Source of the DNA: CAMCFD01 sp965661355
GTDB taxonomy: Bacteria > Pseudomonadota > Alphaproteobacteria > Rickettsiales > UBA1997
Length of the DNA: 53,313 nt
Assembly: GCA_965661355.1 (NCBI GenBank)
Contig: CBFIDI010000004.1
Span: 1 to 53,313, forward strand
Reading direction: 5' to 3'
Shown here: one piece after another, positions 27,540 to 36,609 of the stretch
Layout of the letters: each line of letters starts with the position of its first letter
Position numbering within the stretch: the stretch's first letter is position 1
Position numbers and translations under genes: made by a program
Notes under the pieces: generated by a model
Told to the model about the DNA's origin: nothing
Databases searched by the model: none
The model's input: the letters and a program-made list of their open reading frames with translations, nothing else

Positions 27540-28331
27540 TTAACCTTTTCTGCTGGCTATCATTTCTTTGATCGAACCAATTGCCTTAGCTGGGTTTAGA
27601 CCCTTAGGACAAGCTTGAGTACAATTCATAATTGTGTGACAGCGATAAAGTTTGAATGGATCTTCAAGTTCGTCAAGCCTTTGCTCGGTTTCTTCGTCAC
27701 GAGAATCGACAATGAAGCGGTAAGCTTGAAGTAAAGTTGCCGGTCCTAAATATTTGTCACCATTCCACCAATAGCTTGGACAAGAAGTTGAACAACATGC
27801 GCACATAATGCATTCATAAAGACCATCAAGCTTTTCACGCTCTTCCGGAGATTGAATTCTTTCTTGGTTTGGATTTTCTGGAGCCTTAGCTTTTATCCAA
27901 GGTTTTATAGATTTGTGCTGAGCGTAAAAAGTTGTAAGGTCTGGCACTAAATCTTTAATTACAGGCATGTGCGGAAGCGGATAAATTTTACCACTTTTGC
28001 ATTCGTCAATTGCTTTGGTGCAAGCTAAAGTGTTAGAGCCATCTATGTTCATGGCGCAAGATCCGCAAATTCCTTCACGACAAGAACGACGAAAAGTTAA
28101 AGAACTGTCATATTCGGATTTAATTTTTATTAAAGCATCAAGAACCATGGGGCCACATTCATCAAGGTCTAGTTCATAACGATCGATATATGGGTTGGTT
28201 TTTTCTTTATCTTCAGGGTCATAGCGGTAAACCTCAAAAACCTTAACATTTTTTGCGCCATCTTTAGCTTTGTAGGTTTTGCCCTGATTTTTATTAATTT
28301 TGGAATTTTTCGGTAAAGTAAATTCTGCCAT
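27540..28331 (-). CDS. sdhB: Succinate dehydrogenase iron-sulfur subunit
   Basis: SdhB carries electrons from the flavoprotein to quinone in complex II of the TCA cycle and respiratory chain, on the inner face of the membrane. The 263-residue protein has all three cluster motifs: [2Fe-2S] CREGICGSCAMNIDG with a later Cys, [4Fe-4S] CIMCACCSTSCP, and [3Fe-4S] CHTIMNCTQACPKGLNP. Length is typical. The other sdh genes are not adjacent; the spacers on both sides hold no gene. Confidence 0.97.
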   Translation of the reverse strand: MAEFTLPKNSKINKNQGKTYKAKDGAKNVKVFEVYRYDPEDKEKTNPYIDRYELDLDECGPMVLDALIKIKSEYDSSLTFRRSCREGICGSCAMNIDGSNTLACTKAIDECKSGKIYPLPHMPVIKDLVPDLTTFYAQHKSIKPWIKAKAPENPNQERIQSPEEREKLDGLYECIMCACCSTSCPSYWWNGDKYLGPATLLQAYRFIVDSRDEETEQRLDELEDPFKLYRCHTIMNCTQACPKGLNPAKAIGSIKEMIASRKG

Positions 28332-29318
28332 ATCGGTTTTGTTTAGTTAAACTAGAGGGTCTGTAATTTAAATTATAATATTATTCAAAGAATAATTCAA
28401 GTGTTTTTATCATAAATTTAGGCAATTAATTTGTTATTTTGCGATAATGATAATCAATATTATCGGGGGTTTAAGTATAATTTATTATTTTCGATTTCTT
28501 TACTTACATTTTTGTAAATTAACAATTATTGTAACTGGCTTTTTAAATAAATTTATTAACTATATTCCTTTGTTACAGATGCTTTACTGGTTAAAACATT
28601 GTCAACAAAATAATCGTCAAACGATGGGTTAATTATGGCCTAATTTTAAATATTTATATTTATAACAGAGTTTTTTATTTATAAAAATTAATTTGCACAA
28701 AGAAAATATTTCGTAAATGACATTAAATCTTGTTATAGTTGTTGCAAACGAATAATTTCTCAATCTAATAGCTTAAATGATAAATTTATTCTGTATTTGA
28801 AGCAAAATAAGTTTATATTTAACGATATAAGAGCAACTTATACAATATTTTACTTAAAAAATTTAGAGAAAATTCGCTATAGAATTACCTAGATATAAAA
28901 TTACAGTGATAAATCAGTATTTAAATGTACGCATTTGACGCAGTGGCTAATTTTACATCTAACAAGGCAACTTTTAACCTTTATTTTTAATCGAAATTAT
29001 AGGCAAAAAAATTATGTAAATTGACATATTATATCAATTTACATCTTGTAAAAATACATAAAATAAAATATCTCTAGCAAGAAGTTATGAGAAAAATAAA
29101 AATTATATCTAAGATATATTCATAGATTTTTATGATAGTTTTTTGTTAAAGAAATAAAGTTTTTATGTAGCTTTAAAGACGGGAAATAACATTAGTACTT
29201 TTTACCGATTGTTTGTTTAGTGCCTATGTTTAGTGCAAAAAATCACCGAGTCAAGAGAGAATTCTTATTTACATTTTTCTTTAGAAAACAAATATTTATC
29301 GGCGATTAATTGAACTTT
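28332..29318. other. Long AT-rich spacer between sdhB and dxs
   Basis: Nearly 1 kb with no credible gene. It includes a family C repeat (29111-29176). A trace TTTAAAGACGGG at 29172 recalls the family A end. Nothing else is recognised. Confidence 0.5.
29111..29176 (+). repeat. Degenerate dispersed repeat, family C, copy 3
   Basis: AAGATATATTCATAGATTTT, then ATGATAGTTTTTTGTTAAAG, then TTTTTATGTAGCTTTAAA. It aligns with 18250-18316 and 6560-6625. Confidence 0.45.
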
Positions 29319-31238
29319 TTAGGCTAATAATCTTTTTACCAGATTAACAATATTTTGCGCCGAAATTCCGGACTTTTTGCGCATATTTTCTTGAGAATCT
29401 TGTTCAATAAATTCATCAGACATAAATAGTGAGCGAAATTTTAGTGATTTTTTGTTATCTTTTCTGTCTAAACAGCCATTTTCTAATATAAATTGAGAAA
29501 TAACCGAGCCAAAACCACCAATTGCACCCTCTTCTATTGTAATTAAAATTTCGTGGTTTTTTGCTAATTCTTCGACTTTTTTCTGGTCAAAAGGCTTGGC
29601 AAAACGAGCGTCAACTATGGTTATTTTGTGACTTAAATCTTGCTCTATTAATTTGGCCGCTTCTTGGGCTTCGCATAAAATGGCTCCGTAAGATAAAATT
29701 GCTATTTTTTCGCCACTTTGAACTGTTTTTGACTTACCGATTTCTAAAATTTCATTATCGTTAAACTTCACCTCTCCGGCCTCGCCTCGTGGATAACGAA
29801 TGGCACTTGGTCGATCGTTGATTTCATTAGCAGTGTTAATCATTTTTACCAATTCTTGCCCAGATGACGCTGCCATTAAAATAAAATTTGGTAAATTAAT
29901 TAAATAAGCAATGTCGAAGCTTCCAGCGTGAGTTGGACCGTCGGCGCCAACAAAACCAGCGCGGTCAATCATGAAGCGAACCGCTAAATTTTGAACAGCA
30001 ACATCATGAACCACCTGATCGTAAGCGCGCTGTAAAAAAGTTGAGTAAATTGCAGCATAAGGCTTTAAACCTTCACAGGCCAAGCCCGCAGCAAAAGTTA
30101 CGCCATGTTGCTCGGCAATTCCGACATCGAAAAGCTTGCTTTTGTGATCTTTTTCAAATTCGTCAAGACCAGTTCCACTTGGCATTGCAGCAGTTATTGC
30201 GACAATTTTATCGTCTTTATTAGCTAAATTTGAAAGGACCGTACCAAAAACTTTACTGTAACTTGGATATTTTGCAGCTTTTGCAATTTGTTGACCAGTT
30301 TGAGGGTTAAATTTTGAAACAGCATGAAGCTTATCAGAGCTTTTCATGATTTCGTTATAACCCTTTCCTTTTTGCGTTACGCAGTGAATTAAAATTGGGT
30401 CGCAAGAATTATCGCTTTTGATATTATTTAAAATTGGCACCAAAACTTCAAGATTATGACCGTCAATTGGCCCTATATAATAAAAACCCATTTCTTCAAA
30501 AATATTTCCGCCCATCCACCATTCTTTAGCGGCTTTTTCAAATTTTCTGAGGCTTTTAGCAACTTTTTCAGCGTGGAATTTATTAGTGAGCTTTTTTGAA
30601 ATATCGCGTAATTTTAAATATGGCTTTGACGAGGCCAAGCGCGATAAATAATGCGACAAAGCCCCGGTTGGAGGCGCAATTGACATGTCGTTATCGTTTA
30701 AAATTACAATTAGTCGATTATTTTTGTAAGTTTCAGCAGGCAACGCGCCAGCGTTATTCATAGCTTCAAAAGCCATGCCCGCAGACATTGCGCCATCGCC
30801 AATTATAGCTATGTTGAAAGATTTTTCATTATTTATTTTTTTTGCAACATTCATACCAAGCGCAGCCGATACCGAAGTTGAACTATGGCCCGCGCCAAAT
30901 GGATCATATTCACTTTCGTTACGCTTTGTAAAACCAGAAAGCCCACCAGCTTGACGCAAGGTTGTAATTCTGTTTTTTCGTCCAGTTAATATTTTGTGCG
31001 GATAAGCTTGGTGACCAACATCAAAAATCAAATTATCACTTGGGGTGTTAAAAACATAATGCAGTGCAAGAGTTAATTCAACCACTCCAAGCCCAGCCCC
31101 CAGATGGCCACCAGTTTTGGCAACGGCCTCGACAGTTGCTTGGCGAAGCTCTTGCGCAATTTGCGACAAATCACCTTCTTTAAACTGCTTTAAATCAGCC
31201 GGAATATTTATTTGATCTAGAAATTGATATTTTGCCAC
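29319..31238 (-). CDS. dxs: 1-deoxy-D-xylulose-5-phosphate synthase
   Basis: Dxs condenses pyruvate and glyceraldehyde-3-phosphate with thiamine diphosphate, opening the MEP route to isoprenoids. The 639-residue protein has GHLGAGLGVVELTLALHY, the TPP motif GDGAMSAGMAFEAMNNAG to NDND, PTGALSHYLSRL, the transketolase centre DRAGFVGADGPTHAGSFD, and RYPRGE. Length matches the roughly 620-640 family norm. It is transcribed alone on the minus strand, divergent from pdxJ. This shows the MEP rather than mevalonate pathway. Confidence 0.97.
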   Translation of the reverse strand: MAKYQFLDQINIPADLKQFKEGDLSQIAQELRQATVEAVAKTGGHLGAGLGVVELTLALHYVFNTPSDNLIFDVGHQAYPHKILTGRKNRITTLRQAGGLSGFTKRNESEYDPFGAGHSSTSVSAALGMNVAKKINNEKSFNIAIIGDGAMSAGMAFEAMNNAGALPAETYKNNRLIVILNDNDMSIAPPTGALSHYLSRLASSKPYLKLRDISKKLTNKFHAEKVAKSLRKFEKAAKEWWMGGNIFEEMGFYYIGPIDGHNLEVLVPILNNIKSDNSCDPILIHCVTQKGKGYNEIMKSSDKLHAVSKFNPQTGQQIAKAAKYPSYSKVFGTVLSNLANKDDKIVAITAAMPSGTGLDEFEKDHKSKLFDVGIAEQHGVTFAAGLACEGLKPYAAIYSTFLQRAYDQVVHDVAVQNLAVRFMIDRAGFVGADGPTHAGSFDIAYLINLPNFILMAASSGQELVKMINTANEINDRPSAIRYPRGEAGEVKFNDNEILEIGKSKTVQSGEKIAILSYGAILCEAQEAAKLIEQDLSHKITIVDARFAKPFDQKKVEELAKNHEILITIEEGAIGGFGSVISQFILENGCLDRKDNKKSLKFRSLFMSDEFIEQDSQENMRKKSGISAQNIVNLVKRLLA

Positions 31239-31542
31239 TTGCAGACTTATTATTTAATTTAAATTTATTATTAATTGTATTTTATATCATGCAAATTTTC
31301 AAGATTATTTATTCCTTGCCGAGAAATTTATTATATCATTTTTATTTATAAAAGAATTTTTAGTTAAGAATTTTTATATCTTCAAACTAAAAATAGAAAT
31401 TCGTGATTTATCAATGTTTTTTTATTATATTTTAGTAAAATTGCTCTGAAATATTTTAAAATTTGTTAAAATACCTTTTTAATTTTTGAATTTATGTTAT
31501 ATGCATCCTTTTTATTTATAATTTATTCTTGAAAATTATCTT

Positions 31543-31706
31543 ATACCAAGCCCCATCTTTAAATATTAATTAAGGTCTAAATAATTTGATTAATAAATTT
31601 ATTAGCAAAAACTTATCCGTCGCAACGCTATGTTAGGTTTTTGGTGATGGATTTAGTGATTAAATTACGGGCGGATAAATTGGCGCTTGAAGATGGGATT
31701 TGGTAT
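31543..31706. repeat. MITE-like element, family A, long copy
   Basis: A 164-bp element with inverted ends ATACCAAGCCCCATCTTTAA and TTGAAGATGGGATTTGGTAT. The inner flanks TATTAATTAAGGTCTAAAT and GTGATTAAATTACGGGCGGA match the 98-bp copy at 8292 closely. That copy lacks the central 70 or so bases (including CTTATCCGTCGCAACGCTAT). It is non-coding and could be mobilised only in trans. Confidence 0.75.
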
Positions 31707-31830
31707 TAAATATTATACTTCAAATTATTTGTATTTAAGGGGCTTTTAATAATTATCATTTATCAATTAGTAAATTTGCGCTAATGGTCAAGAATGATGT
31801 ATTTTTAAGTGCGCATTATATCAATTTTTC

Positions 31831-31858
31831 TTGCAAAAAACTTATTTTTTCTTATAAT
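31831..31858 (+). promoter_or_regulatory. Sigma-70-type promoter for pdxJ
   Basis: TTGCAA (31831-31836) and TATAAT (31853-31858) are separated by 16 bases and lie 31 bases before the pdxJ ATG. Confidence 0.6.
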
Positions 31859-31889
31859 TTTTGCATAAAATAATTAAAATATTCAAATT

Positions 31890-32675
31890 ATGAAACAAAG
31901 TAAAATAAGACTTGGGGTTAATATTGACCATGTTGCAACAATTAGAAATGCGCGCGGCGGCGTTCACCCCAGCCCCGTTAAGGCGGCAAATTTAGCACAA
32001 AAATATGGCGCAGACGGCATCACCATTCATTTGCGCGAAGACAGAAGGCATATTCGCGATGAAGATTTAAAAATGATTAAAGAGTCAATTAAATTGCCAA
32101 TAAATCTTGAAATGGCAGCAACCACAGAAATGCTTGATATTGCCCTAGAAACAAAGCCAAACGCTGCTTGTATTGTTCCGGAAAAGCGTCAAGAAGTTAC
32201 AACCGAAGGCGGGCTTGATGTCATCAAATATCGCCAATTATTAGAACCCATAGTAAAAAGACTTCATGATAAATCAATTAGGGTTTCACTTTTTGTTGAC
32301 GCAAACCAACGGCAAATTAAATCAGCAAAAGAAATTGGCGCCGATATTATTGAAATTCACACCGGAGAATTTTGCTATTTTCATGACGAACTAGAAGTTT
32401 TAAAAAGAAATTTCGATGATAATTATCAAAGAATTATTAAAATTTCAGAAAAAACCGAAAAAAGCTTTGAAAAAATTAAAGATTGTGCAAAATACGCAAC
32501 AAAAATTGGGCTTGAATGTCATGCGGGACATGGCCTAAATTACGATAGCGCAGCAAAAATATCCAAAATTGAAGGAATTGTCGAGCTAAATATTGGGCAT
32601 TTTTTAATTGGCGAAGCGATTTTTGATGGCTTTGAAGAGGTAATTAAAAGAATGAGAAATGTTATTGGTGGTTAA
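31890..32675 (+). CDS. pdxJ: Pyridoxine 5'-phosphate synthase
   Basis: PdxJ closes the ring of vitamin B6 from 3-amino-2-oxopropyl phosphate and deoxyxylulose 5-phosphate, the product of Dxs, whose gene is the divergent neighbour. The 261-residue TIM barrel shows RLGVNIDHVATIRNARGG, ITIHLREDRRHIRDED, CIVPEKRQEVTTEGGLDV and HAGHGLNYDSA. ELNIGHFLIGEAIF binds phosphate. Length is near the 240-260 norm. Confidence 0.97.
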   Translation: MKQSKIRLGVNIDHVATIRNARGGVHPSPVKAANLAQKYGADGITIHLREDRRHIRDEDLKMIKESIKLPINLEMAATTEMLDIALETKPNAACIVPEKRQEVTTEGGLDVIKYRQLLEPIVKRLHDKSIRVSLFVDANQRQIKSAKEIGADIIEIHTGEFCYFHDELEVLKRNFDDNYQRIIKISEKTEKSFEKIKDCAKYATKIGLECHAGHGLNYDSAAKISKIEGIVELNIGHFLIGEAIFDGFEEVIKRMRNVIGG

Positions 32676-32849
32676 ATTTTTTCTTAAAAATGAAGATTTT
32701 TAATAACGGATAAATTAAGGCTAGTTTTAGCAATTTTAGCTTTTGTTTTTGCTGGTTCTGGTGAATTTTTACAAATTTGTTGCAATATAAAAAAAGAAAT
32801 TTATAATTAACTTTCTGTTAATTAGTTTTAGTTGAATTTACGGTCTTTC

Positions 32850-32880
32850 TTGACCTTTAAAACTTAAACAAAGCTAATAT
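32850..32880 (+). promoter_or_regulatory. Probable promoter for tRNA-Ser
   Basis: TTGACC (32850-32855) and TAATAT (32875-32880) lie 19 bases apart and just upstream of the tRNA at 32895. The spacing is long, so the call is tentative. Confidence 0.4.
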
Positions 32881-32894
32881 ATTAAATTCTTATT

Positions 32895-32984
32895 GGACAG
32901 GTGGCCGAGTGGTCGAAGGCAGCAGTCTTGAAAACTGCCGTGCGTGCAAGCGTACCGTGGGTTCGAATCCCACCCTGTCCGCCA
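32895..32984 (+). tRNA. tRNA-Ser (anticodon UGA)
   Basis: The acceptor GGACAGG (32895-32901) pairs with CCTGTCC (32974-32980), followed by discriminator G and CCA. The anticodon arm GCAGT-CTTGAAA-ACTGC gives TGA, with a long variable arm (CGTGCGTGCAAGCGTACCG) as expected for serine. It marks the point where backbone genes give way to accessory genes. Confidence 0.98.
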
Positions 32985-33388
32985 GTTTAACTGGTTCTAA
33001 CCTTGTCTCCGCTCTATTTCCTAACCAACTCAATCAACGCTCTAACCCCAGTAAATCTAAGGCTTTGCGAGTTTCAAGATTCATTTTCGGTCGTCCTTTC
33101 TTCTCTCTGTTTCTCTCAAAATTTTACCAAAATCAGGCCAAAAATTCTCTCTTTCTCCGTTTGGGTCGTCCTTTTTCAAAAAAGGTGGACATCGGTAAAT
33201 GCTGGCTTCGTGGGTTTTGTAACGAACTTTTTCAAGTGGATGTGCGAACGGATTTTTGATGATTTTTGCGAACTTTCGATAAAATTATGACGACTGATCT
33301 TCAGTTATTAGATGTTTTTTACTAAATTTATTATATCTTTTTTTGATAGGTTTATTACGAAATTTTAAAGCAAATATCAGTTATTCAA
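32985..33388. other. Spacer after tRNA-Ser with unusual composition
   Basis: The 404 bases downstream of tRNA-Ser have visibly higher G+C content and C/T-rich runs on the plus strand (33000-33180) compared with other spacers. Open frames here overlap the tRNA or lack any family pattern. A small hairpin, CCAGT-TTA-ACTGG, lies right at the tRNA end. This could be the relic of an integrated element, but no integrase fragment is recognised. Confidence 0.4.
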
Positions 33389-33940
33389 ATGTATTTAGAA
33401 ATTATTATTGTTGGTTTAATTTTAAGTGCCGATTCTTTTTCTGCCGCAGTGGCAATGGGGCTTCGTCCCTTTGTTAAAAAAGATGCTATTAGATTTGCTC
33501 TTTCATCAGGAGGTGCGGAAGCCTTAGTAACTCTAATTGGCGCAATGGCTGGCCTCCATTTAATTAGTAAAATAGAATCATTTGATCATTGGATTGCATT
33601 TGCACTACTTATGGGAGTAGCTCTTCATATGGCTTATGAAGGTTTTTGTGATTTAATCAGTAAAGAGGAGAAGGTAGAAAAGCTAGACTTTCATAGCTTT
33701 ACCAAAATTCTGATCGTGTCTTTTGCGACTAGCCTAGATGCTTTTGGCGTAGGAATTGGTCTTGGTATCGCAGAAAAACCCATAGTTCCCTATATTTTTT
33801 CAATTGGAATCTGGGCATTTTTATCAACAATAGCTGGCCTTTATTTGGCTAAAAAACTTTCTAAAAAATCTGGTCCAATTGTTACTTTAATTGGATCGAT
33901 TATCTTAGGAATTATGGCTTTTCAGATGTTAAAAATTTAA
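33389..33940 (+). CDS. mntP: MntP-type manganese efflux pump
   Basis: A 183-residue, six-helix membrane protein of the MntP/YebN family, which exports Mn(II). The two repeated motifs are present: SADSFSAAVAMGLRPF in the first half and TSLDAFGVGIGLG in the second, each with the conserved Asp. GAMAGLHLISKIESFDHWIAF is the linking segment. Length is near the 185-190 norm. There is no visible Mn riboswitch upstream. It is the first gene after tRNA-Ser. Confidence 0.9.
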   Translation: MYLEIIIVGLILSADSFSAAVAMGLRPFVKKDAIRFALSSGGAEALVTLIGAMAGLHLISKIESFDHWIAFALLMGVALHMAYEGFCDLISKEEKVEKLDFHSFTKILIVSFATSLDAFGVGIGLGIAEKPIVPYIFSIGIWAFLSTIAGLYLAKKLSKKSGPIVTLIGSIILGIMAFQMLKI

Positions 33941-33953
33941 ATAATGAGATAAG

Positions 33954-34065
33954 TTAACATCCAAAAATCTCCTCTTGCTCTTCTCATAAATCAGGAATCT
34001 GTTTTGCAATTATATCATACAATCTCAAAGTTCTTGGCTGATTCACAGTTAATATTTTTGCCAAG
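33954..34065 (-). pseudogene. Broken copy of the recombinase-module gene at 37666
   Basis: About 105 bases match the 3' end of the gene at 37666-38070 without gaps at roughly 88% identity, including the stop-codon position. Read on the minus strand it gives QPRTLRLYDIIAKQIPDL and then TGA, where the intact gene has Trp (TGG). The match ends abruptly near 34065. It is a remnant of a second recombinase module. Confidence 0.8.
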
Positions 34066-34090
34066 ATAGGAAATTCATTTGTCTCAATGA

Positions 34091-34120
34091 TGTTCATTGG
34101 AGATCTATGTCCAATGAACA
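34091..34120. repeat. Perfect 10-bp inverted repeat
   Basis: TGTTCATTGG and CCAATGAACA are perfect reverse complements around a 10-base spacer (AGATCTATGT). No T-run follows, so a terminator is unlikely. It could be a protein or recombinase site near the edge of the remnant at 33954. Confidence 0.5.
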
Positions 34121-34164
34121 AACTAAGTATTAAAGCTGGATTGTTCTCACTTTAGGTATTAAAT

Positions 34165-34791
34165 CTACCCATTTCCTTTCGCTCCTTGTTTGGGTAAAGA
34201 TATCATTCGTTTCAACACTATATCTTTTTTTACAAAATGATGATAAAGGGCAGCACCAGCGTGAATTGCGATTAAAACCCAGACAATGCAAGATCCTCCT
34301 TTCTTATGAATAAAGTCCATAATTGGCTCAAAGCTTTTCCAATCCATTTTCAGCCATTGTTCAACCATGAGTGAATATAATTGTGTATCATTAAATTTTG
34401 GAATATCAAATAACAGGAAAAAATTCGTATCTAGCTTTGTGCCCATATAACCTGTTATAGGCATAACAATCATAACCCCATATAGTATCCAATGCATGAT
34501 ATGAGCAGAAAAATGCTCGAATTTACTGCCTGGCAAATCATTGGGGGTTTTATTTATTAATTTCCAAACAATCCGTAGAATAACAAAAACCCCAACGGTG
34601 ATACCAAAAGACAAGTGTAGATATAGCGAGATCATATTAGAATTAAGCTGGGTCATGCTAAAGTTACCCTCGCTAAACCAGTGACGATAATATACGGATA
34701 CATAAGCTCCTAAAAAGCCAAGTGCCACAACCCAATGTAGCACAATCGTAATTAAACCGTAATATTCTTTCGTATTCTTAATTTGAATCAT
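34165..34791 (-). CDS. Cytochrome b561-type membrane haem protein
   Basis: A 208-residue protein of the bacterial cytochrome b561 (YceJ/CybB) family, which passes electrons between quinones and other carriers in the inner membrane. There are four hydrophobic segments with candidate haem histidines: LHWVVALGF, LHLSFGITVG, HIMHWILYGVMIVMPITGY, and AIHAGAALYHHFV. Length exceeds the usual 175-180 because of an insertion of about 30 residues between helices 3 and 4. It is last in the DoxX-pirin-flavoprotein-b561 unit, 69 bases after the flavoprotein gene. Confidence 0.88.
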   Translation of the reverse strand: MIQIKNTKEYYGLITIVLHWVVALGFLGAYVSVYYRHWFSEGNFSMTQLNSNMISLYLHLSFGITVGVFVILRIVWKLINKTPNDLPGSKFEHFSAHIMHWILYGVMIVMPITGYMGTKLDTNFFLLFDIPKFNDTQLYSLMVEQWLKMDWKSFEPIMDFIHKKGGSCIVWVLIAIHAGAALYHHFVKKDIVLKRMISLPKQGAKGNG

Positions 34792-34860
34792 GATTTTTTC
34801 TAATCATTATTTACTCTTGATGTTTTAATAAAGAGACTGCATGGCCGTAAGGTAAAAAAG

Positions 34861-35427
34861 TTAAATTTTTTGTTTTCTGGCTATTTTTGCAACTCTTTCC
34901 CCCAAAAGCTCTGCCGTCTTTAAATCTCCACTAGGAGGCGTGACCTCTGGTTTATCATTTTCTGATTGAGCCATAGCTCCCATAAAAGAACCAATGCGGT
35001 TTATGGCTTCTGGCTTTGCAGCCTCTCCATCTGGCGATTGATTCATTTCACCTAAACCAACCCAGATCATAGAATGCTGCATGGCAAATATTGTTAATTG
35101 TACTAATGTGTTTAATTTATCACCACTCATAGAATGTGAATTAGTGAAGCCTGCGGCAATTTTATCTTTCCATTCTTGCTTAAACCAAACTTTGGAAGAT
35201 TCATCCATAAAAGCTTTAAATGGCGCTGAAACAGATCCCATGTAAGTTGGCGATCCAAAAATTATTGCATCATAGTCGTTTAATTTTTCTGGATTATTAG
35301 TTATGTCTTCAACTTTAAATAAAGTTGACTGGGATCCTTGAATAGAATCAGCCCCTATTTTAACGTGCTTAGCTTGAACTTCTGTGTGTCCAAATCCGCT
35401 ATGGTAAACTATTGCAATTTTTGGCAT
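34861..35427 (-). CDS. WrbA-like flavodoxin-family NAD(P)H:quinone oxidoreductase
   Basis: A 188-residue flavodoxin-fold protein. The FMN phosphate loop is YHSGFGHTEVQAKH near residues 8-20, followed by YDAIIFGSPTYMGSVSAPFK and AAGFTNSHSMSGDKLNTLVQL, the WrbA/flavodoxin pattern. These enzymes reduce quinones by two electrons and limit oxidative stress. It sits between the pirin and cytochrome b561 genes in one operon, 18 bases after pirin. I do not name it wrbA because close paralogues share the pattern. Confidence 0.85.
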   Translation of the reverse strand: MPKIAIVYHSGFGHTEVQAKHVKIGADSIQGSQSTLFKVEDITNNPEKLNDYDAIIFGSPTYMGSVSAPFKAFMDESSKVWFKQEWKDKIAAGFTNSHSMSGDKLNTLVQLTIFAMQHSMIWVGLGEMNQSPDGEAAKPEAINRIGSFMGAMAQSENDKPEVTPPSGDLKTAELLGERVAKIARKQKI

Positions 35428-35445
35428 AATTATTTTTATTAATGG

Positions 35446-36144
35446 TTAATTTTTAGGAACGTCAATTATTAAAATTTCAGCATTTTCTAGAGCTTCAATT
35501 TTAATATTAAGTAAATCAGTAATTTCTACGCCATCACCTTTTTTAATAATTTTATTATCTATTTTTATCTCACCTTGTGATATTAATAAATAAGCCTGGT
35601 TTTTAATTGGGTGGTTAATGATGGTGTTTTTATTTAATTTTCCACCATAAATTTGTGCATCTTGATATATAAATAACGGCGCTTCTTTATCTTCTTGACA
35701 AGAAACCAAAAGAGGCAAGGAGTTTTTCACAGATTCTTTAGGAAATTTTTTAGCATCCCATCTTGGCTTCACATTTTTTTTATTTGGCATAATCCAGATT
35801 TGATAAAGATTAGTCTCACAATCTTCTAAATTATACTCTGAATGTCTTATTCCAGTTCCAGCGCTCATTACCTGAACATCTCCAGCCTTAGTTCTGCCTT
35901 CGTTGCCATTGCTATCTTTATGGGTTATAGCACCTGATCTTACATATGTAATAATTTCCATATTTTCATGAGGATGCTCAGCAAACCCTGAATTTGCCTT
36001 TATTACATCATCATTAATAACCCTTAAGACTCCAAAATGAGTACGATTTGGATTATAATAGCTGGAAAAGCTAAAATGGTGTCTGGCATTAAGCCAACCA
36101 TGGTCTGCATGACCTAAATCTTCATAAGGATATATTTTTATCAT
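35446..36144 (-). CDS. Pirin-family (YhhW-like) bicupin
   Basis: A 232-residue pirin. ADHGWLNARHHFSFSSYYNP is the family N-terminus, and FAEHPHENMEIITYV supplies metal-binding His and Glu, with RHSEYNLE another conserved ligand block. Bacterial homologues such as YhhW are quercetin 2,3-dioxygenases or redox-linked regulators. It is in the DoxX operon, 12 bases after doxX. Confidence 0.9.
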   Translation of the reverse strand: MIKIYPYEDLGHADHGWLNARHHFSFSSYYNPNRTHFGVLRVINDDVIKANSGFAEHPHENMEIITYVRSGAITHKDSNGNEGRTKAGDVQVMSAGTGIRHSEYNLEDCETNLYQIWIMPNKKNVKPRWDAKKFPKESVKNSLPLLVSCQEDKEAPLFIYQDAQIYGGKLNKNTIINHPIKNQAYLLISQGEIKIDNKIIKKGDGVEITDLLNIKIEALENAEILIIDVPKN

Positions 36145-36156
36145 AATGCTCTCCTT

Positions 36157-36585
36157 TTAACTTTTTAATTTATTTGGAATAAAATTATCGATTATAGGTA
36201 GTTTTTTAATGGCAAATATCTGTGAGTTTTGCAAAGCCACTGATATTGCTAAAACCACAAGCAATACAGGAAATTCCCAGCCGCCACCTTGATTGCTAAA
36301 CACCCAACCGTTTCCAATATGAGCCCAGGTTGCCCCAAGTAAAACAGGCAAACTTAGTAAGGCTGTTAATCTGGTGTAAATTCCTAAAATTAAAGCCGTT
36401 CCTCCTGCTATTTCTGCAAAAATAGTTAAATATGCCACAATTGATGGTAAACCTAGACTGCCAAAATAGGCAACAGTTCCTGGAATTGTGAATATGAAAA
36501 CTTTTAAAAGCCCATGTGCCAGTAGAATTATGCCCAAAGATAAGCGGGTAATTAATGCTCCATATTGTTTAGATGTGTTGTTCAT
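36157..36585 (-). CDS. DoxX family membrane protein
   Basis: A 142-residue, four-helix protein with the DoxX pattern: LITRLSLGIILLAHGLLKVF, then FAEIAGGTALILGIYTR and LLSLPVLLGATWAHIGNGW. DoxX-like proteins join thiol and quinone redox complexes in the membrane; the exact role is unclear. It is first in a four-gene minus-strand operon with pirin, a WrbA-like flavoprotein and cytochrome b561. It diverges from a LysR gene, which probably controls it. Confidence 0.88.
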   Translation of the reverse strand: MNNTSKQYGALITRLSLGIILLAHGLLKVFIFTIPGTVAYFGSLGLPSIVAYLTIFAEIAGGTALILGIYTRLTALLSLPVLLGATWAHIGNGWVFSNQGGGWEFPVLLVVLAISVALQNSQIFAIKKLPIIDNFIPNKLKS

Positions 36586-36609
36586 AGTTAATGTTCCTTA
36601 AAAGATTAA

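Larger units (their letters stand above)
31239..31889. other. Spacer between dxs and pdxJ with a MITE-like element
   Basis: The 651-base divergent spacer has no gene. It carries the longest family A element (31543-31706) and the pdxJ promoter at 31831-31858. Confidence 0.6.

Noticed and set aside
28447..28632. 61-codon hydrophobic frame between sdhB and dxs
   Set aside because: Composition explained by T-rich sequence; no ribosome binding site or motif.
32982..32994. CCAGT-TTA-ACTGG hairpin after tRNA-Ser as a terminator
   Set aside because: The stem is only 5 bp and no T-run follows.
32909..33290. Two open frames starting in or after tRNA-Ser
   Set aside because: The longer begins inside the tRNA; neither shows any family pattern. 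The region is reported as a compositional oddity instead.
33290..33388. Manganese (yybP-ykoY) riboswitch before mntP
   Set aside because: The leader is short, AT-rich and lacks the conserved paired motifs of that riboswitch.
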